The notes under the pieces are model-generated. The model had not been told where the DNA came from, searched no databases, and saw only the letters and a list, made by a program, of their open reading frames with translations. Shown here in pieces: positions 23,903 through 32,761 of a stretch of 64,000 bases of DNA; position 1 is the first letter of the stretch, and every line of letters starts with the position of its first letter. Position numbers and translations under genes: made by a program. Location of the stretch: the NCBI RefSeq assembly GCF_040545475.1, contig NZ_JBEPMA010000001.1, forward strand, positions 186,001 to 250,000. Reading direction: 5' to 3'. Source of the stretch: Peptoniphilus_A olsenii (GTDB lineage: Bacteria > Bacillota > Clostridia > Tissierellales > Peptoniphilaceae).

Positions 23903-24175
23903 TTATTTACTTTCAAATATTAATCTACTTTTAATTTTATTGTATATTTTTTCTAATTCTTTTCTTTCATTACTGCAGTCATCACCAGATGTCACTTCAG
24001 AACAAATATCAATAATATCATCAACTAAAGAATCAATTTCATCTGTAGTATTAGGATAATATACTTCAATATAATACTCTAAACTATCAAATAAAAAAGA
24101 ATCAACAATTGATGGCTTTTTATTTAAAATTATTTCAATAATCTCAAAAAATCCGTTTAATTGCTCATTCTTCAT
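23903..24175 (-). CDS. Candidate immunity protein for the MuF-linked toxin
   Basis: The 90-residue acidic, helical protein (MKNEQLNGFFEIIEIILNKK; later DEIDSLVDDIIDICSEV) is not a recognisable structural protein. It overlaps the 3' end of the MuF-fusion gene by 11 bases and a terminator follows. In temperate phages MuF proteins with toxin C-termini are followed by exactly such small cognate immunity genes. Acidity suits inhibition of a basic nuclease domain. The call is inferred from context. Confidence 0.5.
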   Translation of the reverse strand: MKNEQLNGFFEIIEIILNKKPSIVDSFLFDSLEYYIEVYYPNTTDEIDSLVDDIIDICSEVTSGDDCSNERKELEKIYNKIKSRLIFESK

Positions 24176-25664
24176 ATTTCTTTAACCTCCCTTCGTAGTC
24201 CCATTCTTTTTTCCTTTTTATTATATTGTGTACTTCAATACCCTTTTTTGTATAAATAGCTTGAATATTTTTATAAAATTTCACTGGCCTATCATCGGAT
24301 ATTTGTTTCATATTAAAATCTTTCTTTAACACTTCTAAGACTTCACTTTTAGTATAACTACCTCTTTGTATTCTACTATAAGTTCTCTCCAGCCCGTGCA
24401 TATTAAATTCATATCCATATCTTCTAAAATCATGGTATTCGTCTTTTAGTTTTTCTTTGAATGGCTCTTCCCATTTTTTATTATTTATCATATTCATGGT
24501 ATTGACTTCACGATTTATTTGGTTGTATCTATCAACATTATTATATTTGATATATCTGTATTTTTCAAGATTTTCAACTACTTTATAGCCTAAAATTGAA
24601 ATAATTCTATTATACTCCTCTTCATCATTATAAGGAGTAACATATCTTCCAAACCACTCCTTATAATTCATATAAGGTACTCTTTCACTTTTGCCAGTTT
24701 CAGGATTTCTAGCCATTCTTGTAGTATCCATTCGTCTTTGTATATCATCATCAAAATAAGGTACTGTATCAGTACGGCAATTAGGGTGAAATGGATTGGC
24801 AGTAATCCCTGGCATATAGTCTTTGGTATCAAATACCTTGCCATCCATATGTCTACATATCTCACTAGTTTTTAAATCAAGTGTTGCAAGTATCTGATAC
24901 TTTTTTACCCCTGCATCTTCATATAATTTTTTAGTGGCCATAGAACTAATTGCTGCTGTCTCTGTATACACAAGCCTTGCAGCATTTGCCTTTGATACTC
25001 CAAATTCTTTTTCTATAATCTTTATAGACTCTTCAGGGGATGCACCTCTTGCAATGTCTTTCATTAAGTTGTCTCTTAACTTTGATGTTAATTTATTGCC
25101 TCTTCCCCAAATTCTTTCGCTGAATTCTTTCCCGTCACTTGTCCAAGGATTATTCAAGACTATCTTTAATTTATCTTTGTTAATTGCTTGTACACTTCGA
25201 TAACCAGTGATTCTTTGAAGCTCATATAGTTCTTTATAATATCTTTTTTTAAAAGTGTTACCAAGGTGTGCAAATAACCCTTTTTCTTCTCTACTCATTA
25301 GACCTGCAACAGTCTTTTTAACTTCTATTTCCATTGCTTGCAGTCTTGATATCCTTACTCTTCTTGATACAATATTGAGTTCTCTTTCAATTTCTGGAGT
25401 AATGCTACCTTTTGATTTTTTCATAAACTCATTTAGACCCATCTTAAAGGAATCGAGCTCTTTATTATTTAATAATTTCTTTGCTTCAAATAAAGAAATA
25501 CCACCTGCTTCTTTTTGTAACTTCAACAGATGGTTATAAATTTTCTCTTGTATTTCATTTATTTCTTCATTATAAAATTTTCTTAGTTCTCTTACATACG
25601 CATCAGAATCTTTAAATATTTCTTTATTAAGATTTTCTATTCTCTTGTCCCAGTAGTTCGCCAT
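24165..25664 (-). CDS. Phage head morphogenesis MuF protein with C-terminal candidate nuclease toxin domain
   Basis: The 499-residue protein (ATG 25664, GGTGG 8 bases upstream; GTG 25676 also possible) has an SPP1 gp7/MuF part to about residue 305, with LVYTETAAISSMATKKLYEDAG and the signature TSEICRHMDGKVFD, NPFHPNCRTDTVPYF. About 150 further residues follow after an NPETGKSERVPYMNYKEW linker. Their end, MHGLERTYSRIQRGSYTKSE then IQAIYTKKGIEVHNI, resembles phage BECR-type (barnase/EndoU/colicin/RelE) nuclease tails: an N-terminal His in a helix, then a beta sheet. MuF is injected with or packaged in the head; the tail may act on rival cells or hosts. Confidence 0.85.
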   Translation of the reverse strand: MANYWDKRIENLNKEIFKDSDAYVRELRKFYNEEINEIQEKIYNHLLKLQKEAGGISLFEAKKLLNNKELDSFKMGLNEFMKKSKGSITPEIERELNIVSRRVRISRLQAMEIEVKKTVAGLMSREEKGLFAHLGNTFKKRYYKELYELQRITGYRSVQAINKDKLKIVLNNPWTSDGKEFSERIWGRGNKLTSKLRDNLMKDIARGASPEESIKIIEKEFGVSKANAARLVYTETAAISSMATKKLYEDAGVKKYQILATLDLKTSEICRHMDGKVFDTKDYMPGITANPFHPNCRTDTVPYFDDDIQRRMDTTRMARNPETGKSERVPYMNYKEWFGRYVTPYNDEEEYNRIISILGYKVVENLEKYRYIKYNNVDRYNQINREVNTMNMINNKKWEEPFKEKLKDEYHDFRRYGYEFNMHGLERTYSRIQRGSYTKSEVLEVLKKDFNMKQISDDRPVKFYKNIQAIYTKKGIEVHNIIKRKKEWDYEGRLKKYEE

Positions 25665-27030
25665 GAACTTCACCACCTAAGCCTGCGTAATCATCATAGT
25701 ATTTTAAAGCTTCTTCTCTTTCTTTTTTGATTCTCTTTTCTTCTTCTCTTGCATCAGTAACAAGAGGGTGGCTCGCTCGTAGCGTTTCATTAGATACAAT
25801 ACCTATAGAATTTCTTATCATTTCAACGACTGACTCATCATTAATCATCATTTTTCTCTTAAATGTTATATCGACATCAGAAAAATCAATATTTTTTACA
25901 GTTCCAATAAAATCAAACATATAGTCAAAACTTGCAGAGAATTCAAGCTCTAATGCATTGGCATCAAGTTCTAGATCAGCATACATTGCTTTTATATTTA
26001 AAGTATTTGGAGCGTTAGAAGTTTTTTCATTGTCTAGATATAAACTCCTTGCATTGTGTGCAATAGCTTTTTTAATGAGTTCGATAATTACTTTATAATT
26101 TTCAGAATTAACCTCTACCTCTAATGTATCAACACCACCTTGGCTTCCATCTGCTGTTCTAACTTTTATAGCTTTATACTCTGCAAGGTTTTCTCTAAAA
26201 TCTTCTAAGTTTTCCCCATCATAGTTTTTGAGTATAAGTATTGAATTCATAGGATTTTCAAACATATTATCAGCATAATTAGATAGGAGTAGGTTAAGTG
26301 CATCTTGTAAACACATCACTCTATTTAAAAGTGGCTGTTCATAAGGTTGTCTAAAATATACAAATGGTATTTTCTTATAACTATAAACTAATCCATCTTT
26401 TTCTAAGTAAGCTTCTTCTTTTTTATATTCCAAATGTCCATTATCATATTTATAAATTTTTACAGTCTCTTCTGTGTAAAAATAATAATATAGTTCTTTT
26501 TTAATTTCATTACCCTCAAACTTGTTTTTCGTTACTTGCAAAATTACTGCTTCTAGACTTTCATTATTATCATTTTTCCAGATAGGTATTACATCTAATG
26601 GAGATAGTCTTTTATATTTAATTTCTTCTCCATCTGTATACATAAAAAGCCAAGCAATTCCACAATTATAACTATCAATTGCAAGATAGTTCATTGTTCG
26701 CATAAATCTTTTGTCTATAAATTCATTTAAAAACTTCATAGCATTTGTGTTTTTCGAATCAATATTAGGTTTTTCTGCAAAAAGATAATTTCTTTTCTGG
26801 TCAAGTGCTCGTGCATACTGATTATCTTTTATTATTGTGTTTGGTAGTCCTCTTATAGTCTTAAGTTCTCCACTCTTACCTATTACAGCCCTCTTCTTCT
26901 CGTCGATAGCATGTTTGTAATTGTAATAATCAATGCCTCTTCTCATCTCAATTCTTTTTTCTTCATGAGCAATAATTTTAAGTTCAATATATTTAATTAG
27001 TTGCTCTTTAGTTAAATTTTTTAAATCCAT
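25627..27030 (-). CDS. Portal protein (SPP1 gp6-like)
   Basis: The 467-residue protein has RRGIDYYNYKHAI, RGLPNTIIKDNQYARALDQK and LFAEKP near the N terminus and a DALNLLLSNYADNMFENP core, all SPP1 Gp6 portal features. It forms the dodecameric DNA gate at the capsid vertex. It overlaps the MuF gene by about 38 bases, as portal-MuF pairs often do. Confidence 0.93.
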   Translation of the reverse strand: MDLKNLTKEQLIKYIELKIIAHEEKRIEMRRGIDYYNYKHAIDEKKRAVIGKSGELKTIRGLPNTIIKDNQYARALDQKRNYLFAEKPNIDSKNTNAMKFLNEFIDKRFMRTMNYLAIDSYNCGIAWLFMYTDGEEIKYKRLSPLDVIPIWKNDNNESLEAVILQVTKNKFEGNEIKKELYYYFYTEETVKIYKYDNGHLEYKKEEAYLEKDGLVYSYKKIPFVYFRQPYEQPLLNRVMCLQDALNLLLSNYADNMFENPMNSILILKNYDGENLEDFRENLAEYKAIKVRTADGSQGGVDTLEVEVNSENYKVIIELIKKAIAHNARSLYLDNEKTSNAPNTLNIKAMYADLELDANALELEFSASFDYMFDFIGTVKNIDFSDVDITFKRKMMINDESVVEMIRNSIGIVSNETLRASHPLVTDAREEEKRIKKEREEALKYYDDYAGLGGEVHGELLGQENRKS

Positions 27031-27038
27031 AATTCACC

Positions 27039-28292
27039 TTAAAAACCTATTAAATTAGATCTCATATCTTCAGATAGTGCATATCTAGCTCCGTCAATTC
27101 CATGATTGTCTTTATCCTCTAACTTATTTTTTGTATTTCCATCTTTATCCACTTGATAATCTATATTTTCAAATTCTCTTGCAATGTTTGGACACCTCAC
27201 TGGATCTATTACTATCTCTTCTAAATCATCAAGCCACTTTTCGCCATATTCAACACTGCCTGGTCTCTTGTTTGCTCCGTATATCCTAAGACCATAGTCC
27301 CAACATTCATCAATAGACTTAGGCTCTGCACTATCTGCAATTATCTTTGTGTCATTCCAGCCATTAGCTTTAATTCTTTGTGCAGCTAACCTATTGGATA
27401 ATTTAATTTCGTAAATCTCACCAAATATATAAATTTTTCTTCTAGTCTTATCATAGTGAAGTCTAACAAAAGAAAATGGATCATTAGCATAACCCCAGTC
27501 GATACCTTGTCTAATATTGTCAAAATTAAGTAACTCTTTTGTAGTAATTTCTCTGAAAGTTAAATTATCAAAAGGCACTACACCACTCCCTATAGGTTCG
27601 CCTAAGTATTCCCATTTGTATTTATTAAGCTTTGTTTCTTTTATATGCTCAGCTTCATCAATAAAGTCTTTAGAAATAAAAGTATTGTCTAAGTAAGTAG
27701 AATGATGAACTACTGTATTCTTTGGTATAAACTGAGTTTCATATCTCTTATTAACCCAAGATTGCTTTCTTTTAGGTGGATTGTAAGAATAAAAGAATTT
27801 ATAATTAATTCCATCTGGAAGTTCTGCTCTTAAAACTGAATTTTCTATCATACTGACTTCATCTTCAGTCTTAAATTCCGCTAACTCCTCTATCCATAGT
27901 GTAGCAATAGGGAATTTGGCAACCTTGATAGATTTAATCTTTGAAGGGTCATCAGCACCACGAAAGATTATTGTATTACCTCTCGGAGTATAAGTTATTT
28001 TTAATGGACTAATATTAAATTTAAAAAAAGGCTCCAGGTTTAATATGCCTATAGCTTCTTTTAATTGCTCATAACATGACTCCTGCAGAGTGTTTCCAAC
28101 TTTTCTAACACATAAAGCAGTTATTGGCTTTTGCACAATATCAAGAATTAGTTCAATCGCAATATTTGATGATTTTCCTGAACCTCTTCCGCCTTTGAAA
28201 ACATATTTTAGATAATTATTAGACTTAATATCTTTATGAATATCTTGGAAAGCTGGTAATATTATATTTGATAGTCTAGGCTTAGATATCAT
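27039..28292 (-). CDS. Terminase large subunit (PBSX XtmB type)
   Basis: The 417-residue protein carries Walker A GGRGSGKSS, Walker B-like TLWIEELAEF, and nuclease-domain Asp residues in IDWGYANDP, IIADSAEP and NHGIDGARYAL. This is the PBSX terminase family that packages DNA headful-style. Overlaps the small subunit by 11 bases. Confidence 0.95.
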   Translation of the reverse strand: MISKPRLSNIILPAFQDIHKDIKSNNYLKYVFKGGRGSGKSSNIAIELILDIVQKPITALCVRKVGNTLQESCYEQLKEAIGILNLEPFFKFNISPLKITYTPRGNTIIFRGADDPSKIKSIKVAKFPIATLWIEELAEFKTEDEVSMIENSVLRAELPDGINYKFFYSYNPPKRKQSWVNKRYETQFIPKNTVVHHSTYLDNTFISKDFIDEAEHIKETKLNKYKWEYLGEPIGSGVVPFDNLTFREITTKELLNFDNIRQGIDWGYANDPFSFVRLHYDKTRRKIYIFGEIYEIKLSNRLAAQRIKANGWNDTKIIADSAEPKSIDECWDYGLRIYGANKRPGSVEYGEKWLDDLEEIVIDPVRCPNIAREFENIDYQVDKDGNTKNKLEDKDNHGIDGARYALSEDMRSNLIGF

Positions 28293-28746
28293 CTACAATC
28301 ACAACACTTGTATCAGCATCCAGCTCTATTTTATCAGTCCACATGCCAAATCTTTTCCCTAAAAGTTCAGCAGCCTTTATACTATCCCTATTTTGAGTAG
28401 GTAACTTTACAACCTCCGGCTTTTCCTCAATACCTAAAAAATTTCCATTTTCATCAAAAGCAGGTTTCTTTGCTAAAACAAGTTGATAATCAATTTCTTG
28501 TCTTCTCGCTTGTCTTGTAAGCATTCTAAGTATTTCTCTTTGGTCTGCAATAAGTTCCTCATCAAGCTCTTTCATCTTTTGCTCGATGTATTCCTTAACT
28601 TCAGGATTACTAAAAAGACGACTCGCTGCAGCAGCTGCCGTCCCTCTATTTTTAACACTTTTATATACTTTTAAGTAAGACTCAGTCTTGTTGCCAGTGA
28701 TAATATAATCGTCAGCAACTTGTCTTTGTTTAATTGTTAATGCCAT
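28282..28746 (-). CDS. Terminase small subunit (XtmA-like)
   Basis: The 154-residue protein from ATG 28746 begins MALTIKQRQVADDYIITGN and has the TESYLKVYKSVKNRGTAAAA-type helix-turn-helix of terminase small subunits, then KAAELLGKRFGMWTDKIE. It recognises the packaging site. GGTGG is 8 bases upstream; an alternate GTG at 28758 is less likely. First gene of the structural module. Confidence 0.9.
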   Translation of the reverse strand: MALTIKQRQVADDYIITGNKTESYLKVYKSVKNRGTAAAAASRLFSNPEVKEYIEQKMKELDEELIADQREILRMLTRQARRQEIDYQLVLAKKPAFDENGNFLGIEEKPEVVKLPTQNRDSIKAAELLGKRFGMWTDKIELDADTSVVIVDDI

Positions 28747-28769
28747 ATCATCACCCACCTTTAAGCATT

Positions 28770-28801
28770 AAAAAAGATACCCCAAATTAATGAGGTATCT
28801 T
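28770..28801 (-). terminator. Terminator of the HigBA/ImmA operon, just upstream of terminase
   Basis: AAGATACC and GGTATCTT (28794-28801 with 28774-28781) form an 8-bp stem with a 12-base loop, followed by T residues on the minus strand. It lies only about 28 bases before terS, leaving little room for a separate late promoter downstream of it. Confidence 0.75.
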
Positions 28802-28896
28802 CGGAAGTATTAACAGAAATCCAATACATTTCTTCACTTTATATATTATCAAATTAAAATCGCACAAAACGCACAAAATTATAATTTTCAGTAATT

Positions 28897-29973
28897 TTAA
28901 TTTAAAACTATCTCATAATTAATGTTAAATCCATTTAATTGATTATAATTAATATATTTATCTCTTTTTAATCTTCCAGTTACAATACATGGCAATATCC
29001 CTAATCTATCAGCAAAATCCTTTATAGAATTACTATCAAAATTAGACATCTTAACAAATTCTTTATAAGCTTTCTCATTTATAAAGAAATCCGCAGCCCA
29101 TTTATCTGCCCTTGCTTCTTTCAAATTATAATCTTCCTCATTATCTTTATCGGTATAAAAATCATTATTTAAGATATGGGCGATTTCATGCATTAAAGAG
29201 AACCAGAATATATCAGCTGACTTATTTCTATCAGTTATTAGCAACAATACTGATCCATTCTTAAATTTTTTTGTTGCTCCCTGTAGACTGGAATTTTTTA
29301 AATTTGGCAACCCAATTAAAACAATTCCACATTCTAATAAAATTTCTTTTAGCCTAGGATAAAAATCACTATCTGTTTTGCTAAGCATTTTTTTTATTAG
29401 TGGCAGCATAGACTCTAATTTTTTCTTATCTAACTTTATTTCAGTCTTATTTCTTGCTTTATTAGTTGCAATTTCTAACATTACATTTGAATTAACAATT
29501 GTCTTTTCGTTAAAAGAATTTACATTTCTATAGCTCACAGAAGGATTAAAATTTGTTAAATAACACAAATTAGAAACGTTGAATAAATTTCTTAATTCTT
29601 CAATTTTTTCCTTTAAAGAATATCTCTTATTTATAATAAATTTATTATCTTTAAAATATTTTAAATCTATTAATTTAGAAATCCTTTTTTCATCTTCTAA
29701 CATTTTCTTTTCAATCTCTAATTTTTTTCTATCATAGGAATTTTGTAAATTCATCCAAGATTGATAATCAACACCTGTTAGCTTTTCTAATTTTAATGCT
29801 ACCTCAGGTTTTAAATTTGCTTCACCATTAATCAATTCACTCAAAACTTTAGGATTAATATCTAACCTAGCTGCAAATTCATTTTGAGTAATATTTAAAT
29901 CATCAATAACATCTTCAATGTAAGATCCTGGATGAAAAGCTAATAATCCATCATATTTAATTATATTACTCAT
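28897..29973 (-). CDS. HigA-type antitoxin fused to ImmA/IrrE metalloprotease
   Basis: The 358-residue protein begins with a HigA/XRE helix-turn-helix (HPGSYIEDVIDDLNITQNEF then AARLDINPKVLSELINGEAN). From about residue 200 it is an ImmA/IrrE zinc protease with HEIAH in FSLMHEIAHILNND and a distal Glu in KEARADKWAADFF. Such fusions could repress higBA and be cleaved or cleave under stress. It overlaps the HigB stop by 8 bases. Cytoplasmic. Confidence 0.9.
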   Translation of the reverse strand: MSNIIKYDGLLAFHPGSYIEDVIDDLNITQNEFAARLDINPKVLSELINGEANLKPEVALKLEKLTGVDYQSWMNLQNSYDRKKLEIEKKMLEDEKRISKLIDLKYFKDNKFIINKRYSLKEKIEELRNLFNVSNLCYLTNFNPSVSYRNVNSFNEKTIVNSNVMLEIATNKARNKTEIKLDKKKLESMLPLIKKMLSKTDSDFYPRLKEILLECGIVLIGLPNLKNSSLQGATKKFKNGSVLLLITDRNKSADIFWFSLMHEIAHILNNDFYTDKDNEEDYNLKEARADKWAADFFINEKAYKEFVKMSNFDSNSIKDFADRLGILPCIVTGRLKRDKYINYNQLNGFNINYEIVLN

Positions 29974-30301
29974 AATGTTTCCCCATTTCTTTAAATATAA
30001 CTTCTGTAATATTTATAGCATTATTAAAAACTTCATCTTTAGGCTTTTCAAGCAAAATTATTAATCTATAACCATCTTTTCTCGATCCTATATCAATTGC
30101 ATACTGACCTGATCTGTCTCCCTTTAAATCGTGAAAATAAAAAGGCCTATACTCCATAACTGATTTCAAGTTTTCAGCGTTTTCTATGAAGTTAATTGCT
30201 TGATAAAGTTTCTTAGCTATTTTTTCTATATAATTCTTTTTTGCAAACTTATAATCAGTGCATAATTTCTTTATCTTATTATTATCATAACTTATTTGCA
30301 T
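29966..30301 (-). CDS. higB: HigB/RelE-family toxin
   Basis: The 111-residue protein ends with the HigB core: RPFYFHDLKGDRSGQYAIDI and GYRLIILLEKP, the ribosome-dependent mRNA interferase fold. HigB cleaves translated mRNA and is neutralised by the downstream HigA. Toxin-first order is typical of higBA. It has its own strong promoter with an overlapping palindrome. Confidence 0.85.
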   Translation of the reverse strand: MQISYDNNKIKKLCTDYKFAKKNYIEKIAKKLYQAINFIENAENLKSVMEYRPFYFHDLKGDRSGQYAIDIGSRKDGYRLIILLEKPKDEVFNNAINITEVIFKEMGKHYE

Positions 30302-30317
30302 TATTTCTCCAAATTCT

Positions 30318-30368
30318 AAATTACCTTTTCGGTAATTTAATTATACATTTATTTACATAAAAAGTCAA
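30318..30368 (-). promoter_or_regulatory. higBA promoter and operator
   Basis: TTGACT (30363-30368), 17 bp, TATAAT (30340-30345). The inverted repeat AAATTACC/GGTAATTT (30318-30325, 30331-30338) lies just after the -10, at the expected start site, and should be the HigA operator. Confidence 0.8.
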
Positions 30369-30391
30369 AATTTATGCTTAATTATCAGATT

Positions 30392-30787
30392 TTATTTTAA
30401 AAACCTATTATGAATCATCCTTGCATAAGACTCATGAGTACTTCCTAGTGCTTTACTAATCTTTACCCAGCTCCATCCATCAATATATCTCTTCTCAAAA
30501 ATGTATCTAGTTAAACTGTCATCTATACCGCTTATAAAGTCCTCTATCTCTAGTCTTATATCTCTAGCTTTTTCAAGCCTATCTTTAAGTATTCTATAAA
30601 GTTTCCTTTTTTGTTTGTTTTCTACAACGCCTGTAATCGGAATGTGTATCTCTTGATAAGGGTGCTCTGTATTTGAGCCTTTTGTTATATCAGTAACAAC
30701 TATATCTTTACAACAATTAATTTTAAAATTTATATCTGCAATTTCTTTTTGTAAAACTAAATATTGTGCAAGCTTATCTTTATCCAT
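30392..30787 (-). CDS. ArpU/RinA-type late transcription regulator
   Basis: The 131-residue protein from ATG 30787 (GGAGG 5 bases upstream) is helical and ends in a sigma-region-4-like helix-turn-helix, RYIDGWSWVKISKALGSTHE. Proteins of the ArpU/RinA/DUF1492 group sit before terminase genes in Firmicute phages and activate late transcription. HigBA lies between this gene and terminase here, which is unusual. Confidence 0.78.
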   Translation of the reverse strand: MDKDKLAQYLVLQKEIADINFKINCCKDIVVTDITKGSNTEHPYQEIHIPITGVVENKQKRKLYRILKDRLEKARDIRLEIEDFISGIDDSLTRYIFEKRYIDGWSWVKISKALGSTHESYARMIHNRFLK

Positions 30788-30915
30788 TACTTCCTCCATT
30801 CCACATAAATATAGTCTTCCCAAACTTCCACGTAATAACCTCTGTTATAATAATAATTTACAATTCGTATCCTATCTCTAAATGTTTTAAAAGGTATAGC
30901 TAAAACTTTAATCAC
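30787..30915 (-). CDS. Small aromatic-rich phage protein
   Basis: A GTG start at 30915 gives 42 residues, including FRDRIRIVNYYYNRGYYVEV. Its TAA overlaps the ATG of the late regulator and its start lies next to the stop of the upstream small gene, so all three are coupled. No family recognised. Confidence 0.5.
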   Translation of the reverse strand: MIKVLAIPFKTFRDRIRIVNYYYNRGYYVEVWEDYIYVEWRK

Positions 30916-30918
30916 ATC

Positions 30919-31077
30919 TTATACCATATCTTGCATCACAATATAAACACTATCAATGCCTTCTTCCAAATTTAAAATCTCTAACACAAATTCATCATCT
31001 TCAATATAACTATTGCCATAAATTTCATAGTCATCATCATACTTTGCAAGTTCTTCTTTTAATTCTTTAACTGTCAT
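30919..31077 (-). CDS. Small acidic phage protein
   Basis: The 52-residue product starts MTVKELKEELAKYDDDYEIY and resembles short phage proteins with a TVKELKEEL...D-D/E pattern. GGGAG precedes the ATG. Function unknown. Confidence 0.65.
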   Translation of the reverse strand: MTVKELKEELAKYDDDYEIYGNSYIEDDEFVLEILNLEEGIDSVYIVMQDMV

Positions 31078-31092
31078 TTTTTTCTCTCCCTC

Positions 31093-31443
31093 TTACAAAT
31101 CTTCTTCCTTAATAAATATTCCATTAATTGTTTTTCCTGTTCTTTTTGAAATTTTATTGTATGCAATCTCTAAACACCTTTCAGGACTAATTCCTAATTG
31201 CTTGCATAGTATGATTAATGTTACAAATATATCTCCCATTTCAAGCATCATTATTTCAATAGCTTCTTCGTGGTCTTCTTCGTCAAATACATCTCCATAG
31301 TTTAAAACATTGTCCATCTCGGTCTTAAATTCAAAAACTTCCTCTACAAATTTTAAAAATTGTTTATCAGCATTTTCTTTTTTTAACAAATCTTTACTAT
31401 CTGCCCACTTTAAAACTTCTATTCTTAATTCTTCAAAATTCAT
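31093..31443 (-). CDS. MazG-like nucleotide pyrophosphohydrolase
   Basis: The 116-residue protein has the MazG helices with metal-binding acids: KFVEEVFEFKTEM and LEMGDIFVTLIILCKQLG, and the terminal KISKRTGKTINGIF. It hydrolyses NTPs or dNTPs, perhaps altering nucleotide pools or (p)ppGpp signals during infection. In the replication operon. Confidence 0.87.
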   Translation of the reverse strand: MNFEELRIEVLKWADSKDLLKKENADKQFLKFVEEVFEFKTEMDNVLNYGDVFDEEDHEEAIEIMMLEMGDIFVTLIILCKQLGISPERCLEIAYNKISKRTGKTINGIFIKEEDL

Positions 31444-31496
31444 AAATATCTCCTTATATTTAAAAAATAATTAACATTTCTTAACATTTTCAATTT

Positions 31497-31862
31497 CTAA
31501 ACTTCTTGCAAATAAATCTCAACCCTAGGATTAACCTTGTCATATAAAACCCTTGAACCGTCATGACTTGCAATAATTTTAGCATTATCATCTTCAATAA
31601 CATCTGCAGCAACCAAGATGTCACATGTAGCCTCAAGTAAATTAACTAGATCAACCCTATGTCTAGTTGGCATAAAATAAACGCATTTAAGATTATATTT
31701 ACCGTTTAATTTTTGCTTGTAGATGCCTGTAATTTGCTTTAAACAGTCCTTTTCATAAGCCACATAAGCCCTAGAAGGCAGTAGCTTATGAAAAGCACCA
31801 CATTTAACAATCCTAGAAGAATTTTTTTTAGTAATAGGTCTACCATAAAGTGTTAAATGCAC
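31497..31862 (-). CDS. rusA: RusA-family Holliday junction resolvase
   Basis: The 121-residue protein has the RusA pattern: GRPITKKNSSRI at the start and RHRVDLVNLLEATCDIL with DDNAKI downstream. Conserved Asp residues bind magnesium. It resolves branched DNA before packaging. Overlaps the stop of the DUF4373 gene. Confidence 0.9.
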   Translation of the reverse strand: MHLTLYGRPITKKNSSRIVKCGAFHKLLPSRAYVAYEKDCLKQITGIYKQKLNGKYNLKCVYFMPTRHRVDLVNLLEATCDILVAADVIEDDNAKIIASHDGSRVLYDKVNPRVEIYLQEV

Positions 31863-32704
31863 TAAATATCAACTCCTAACTTTTTAAACCCCTCTTGCTG
31901 CTTTTGCATAGCGATATCTTCAAGTTCTTCTTCTGAGTAACTGTCTGTAATCTGTTCAAAATTTTTAAATTTATTATTCTCTCTTGACGTAAAATCCCTA
32001 TAAAACCCTTGTGATATCTTTACAAGAGTTGTGTTAGAAACAGTATTTAAATTTAAATTCTCTTGAATCCATTTACTTTTAGAAATACCGTCAATCAGTG
32101 CTTCTATATCAATATTTTTATTAATTTTTGAGAGAAAATCAGAAGAAATCTTAATTTTTAAAATCTTATTTAATCTAGATACATAGTCTTTATATATCTC
32201 TCTATCCTCTTCTATACTTTCCTTTACTATACTTTGTGTACTTCTGTCTACATTTTCTTTATTCATGTATACATCAATCCCATTAATGTCTACATAAATA
32301 ATATTTGTATAATCACTAGAATTTATTAAAGAATAATTTTTTATAATCCTAACTTCTTTTCTTCGCTCACAAGCTTTTAAATACCTTTCTTGAATGCCTT
32401 TAGAAGTTAATATTTTGAATTTACTACAGAGTTTTTTATCGAAGAAACCAACTTGTACTAACTTATTAATTATTTCTTTAGCGGCACCCTCGGTAATCCC
32501 AACTAGGTCAGCAATTACAAAAGGCAAATCTTCGTTAAGTTTGATATAATAGCCCTCATCTTCATAAATTGAAGATAAGAGAGCTATTATAACGGCTATA
32601 GAATTTGCACCGCAAGCCATTAGCACCCGCCTAATCTTGATGTCTCTTAAAAAACTTGTATCAAGTGGAAAGTAGCTAATACCCACTGCAATTTTTCTTG
32701 CCAT
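31862..32704 (-). CDS. DUF4373 phage replication protein
   Basis: The 280-residue protein has the DUF4373 (Lin1244/Lin1753-like) N-terminal wing: ISYFPLDTSFLRDIKIRRV and IYEDEGYYIKLNEDLPFVIA, then a helical middle and a C-terminal segment (YSEEELEDIAMQKQQEGFKK). Such proteins act as replication initiator or DnaD-like helicase loader. No separate helicase gene is visible, so the phage probably recruits the host helicase. Confidence 0.8.
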   Translation of the reverse strand: MARKIAVGISYFPLDTSFLRDIKIRRVLMACGANSIAVIIALLSSIYEDEGYYIKLNEDLPFVIADLVGITEGAAKEIINKLVQVGFFDKKLCSKFKILTSKGIQERYLKACERRKEVRIIKNYSLINSSDYTNIIYVDINGIDVYMNKENVDRSTQSIVKESIEEDREIYKDYVSRLNKILKIKISSDFLSKINKNIDIEALIDGISKSKWIQENLNLNTVSNTTLVKISQGFYRDFTSRENNKFKNFEQITDSYSEEELEDIAMQKQQEGFKKLGVDI

Positions 32705-32761
32705 ATTTCCTCCTCATATTTAATTTTTTATTTAAAAATAGTTTAAACTTCTATATATCTA

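Noticed and set aside
24668..24865. 65-codon frame on the same strand inside the MuF gene
   Set aside because: Alternate-frame shadow within a conserved domain; no start context.
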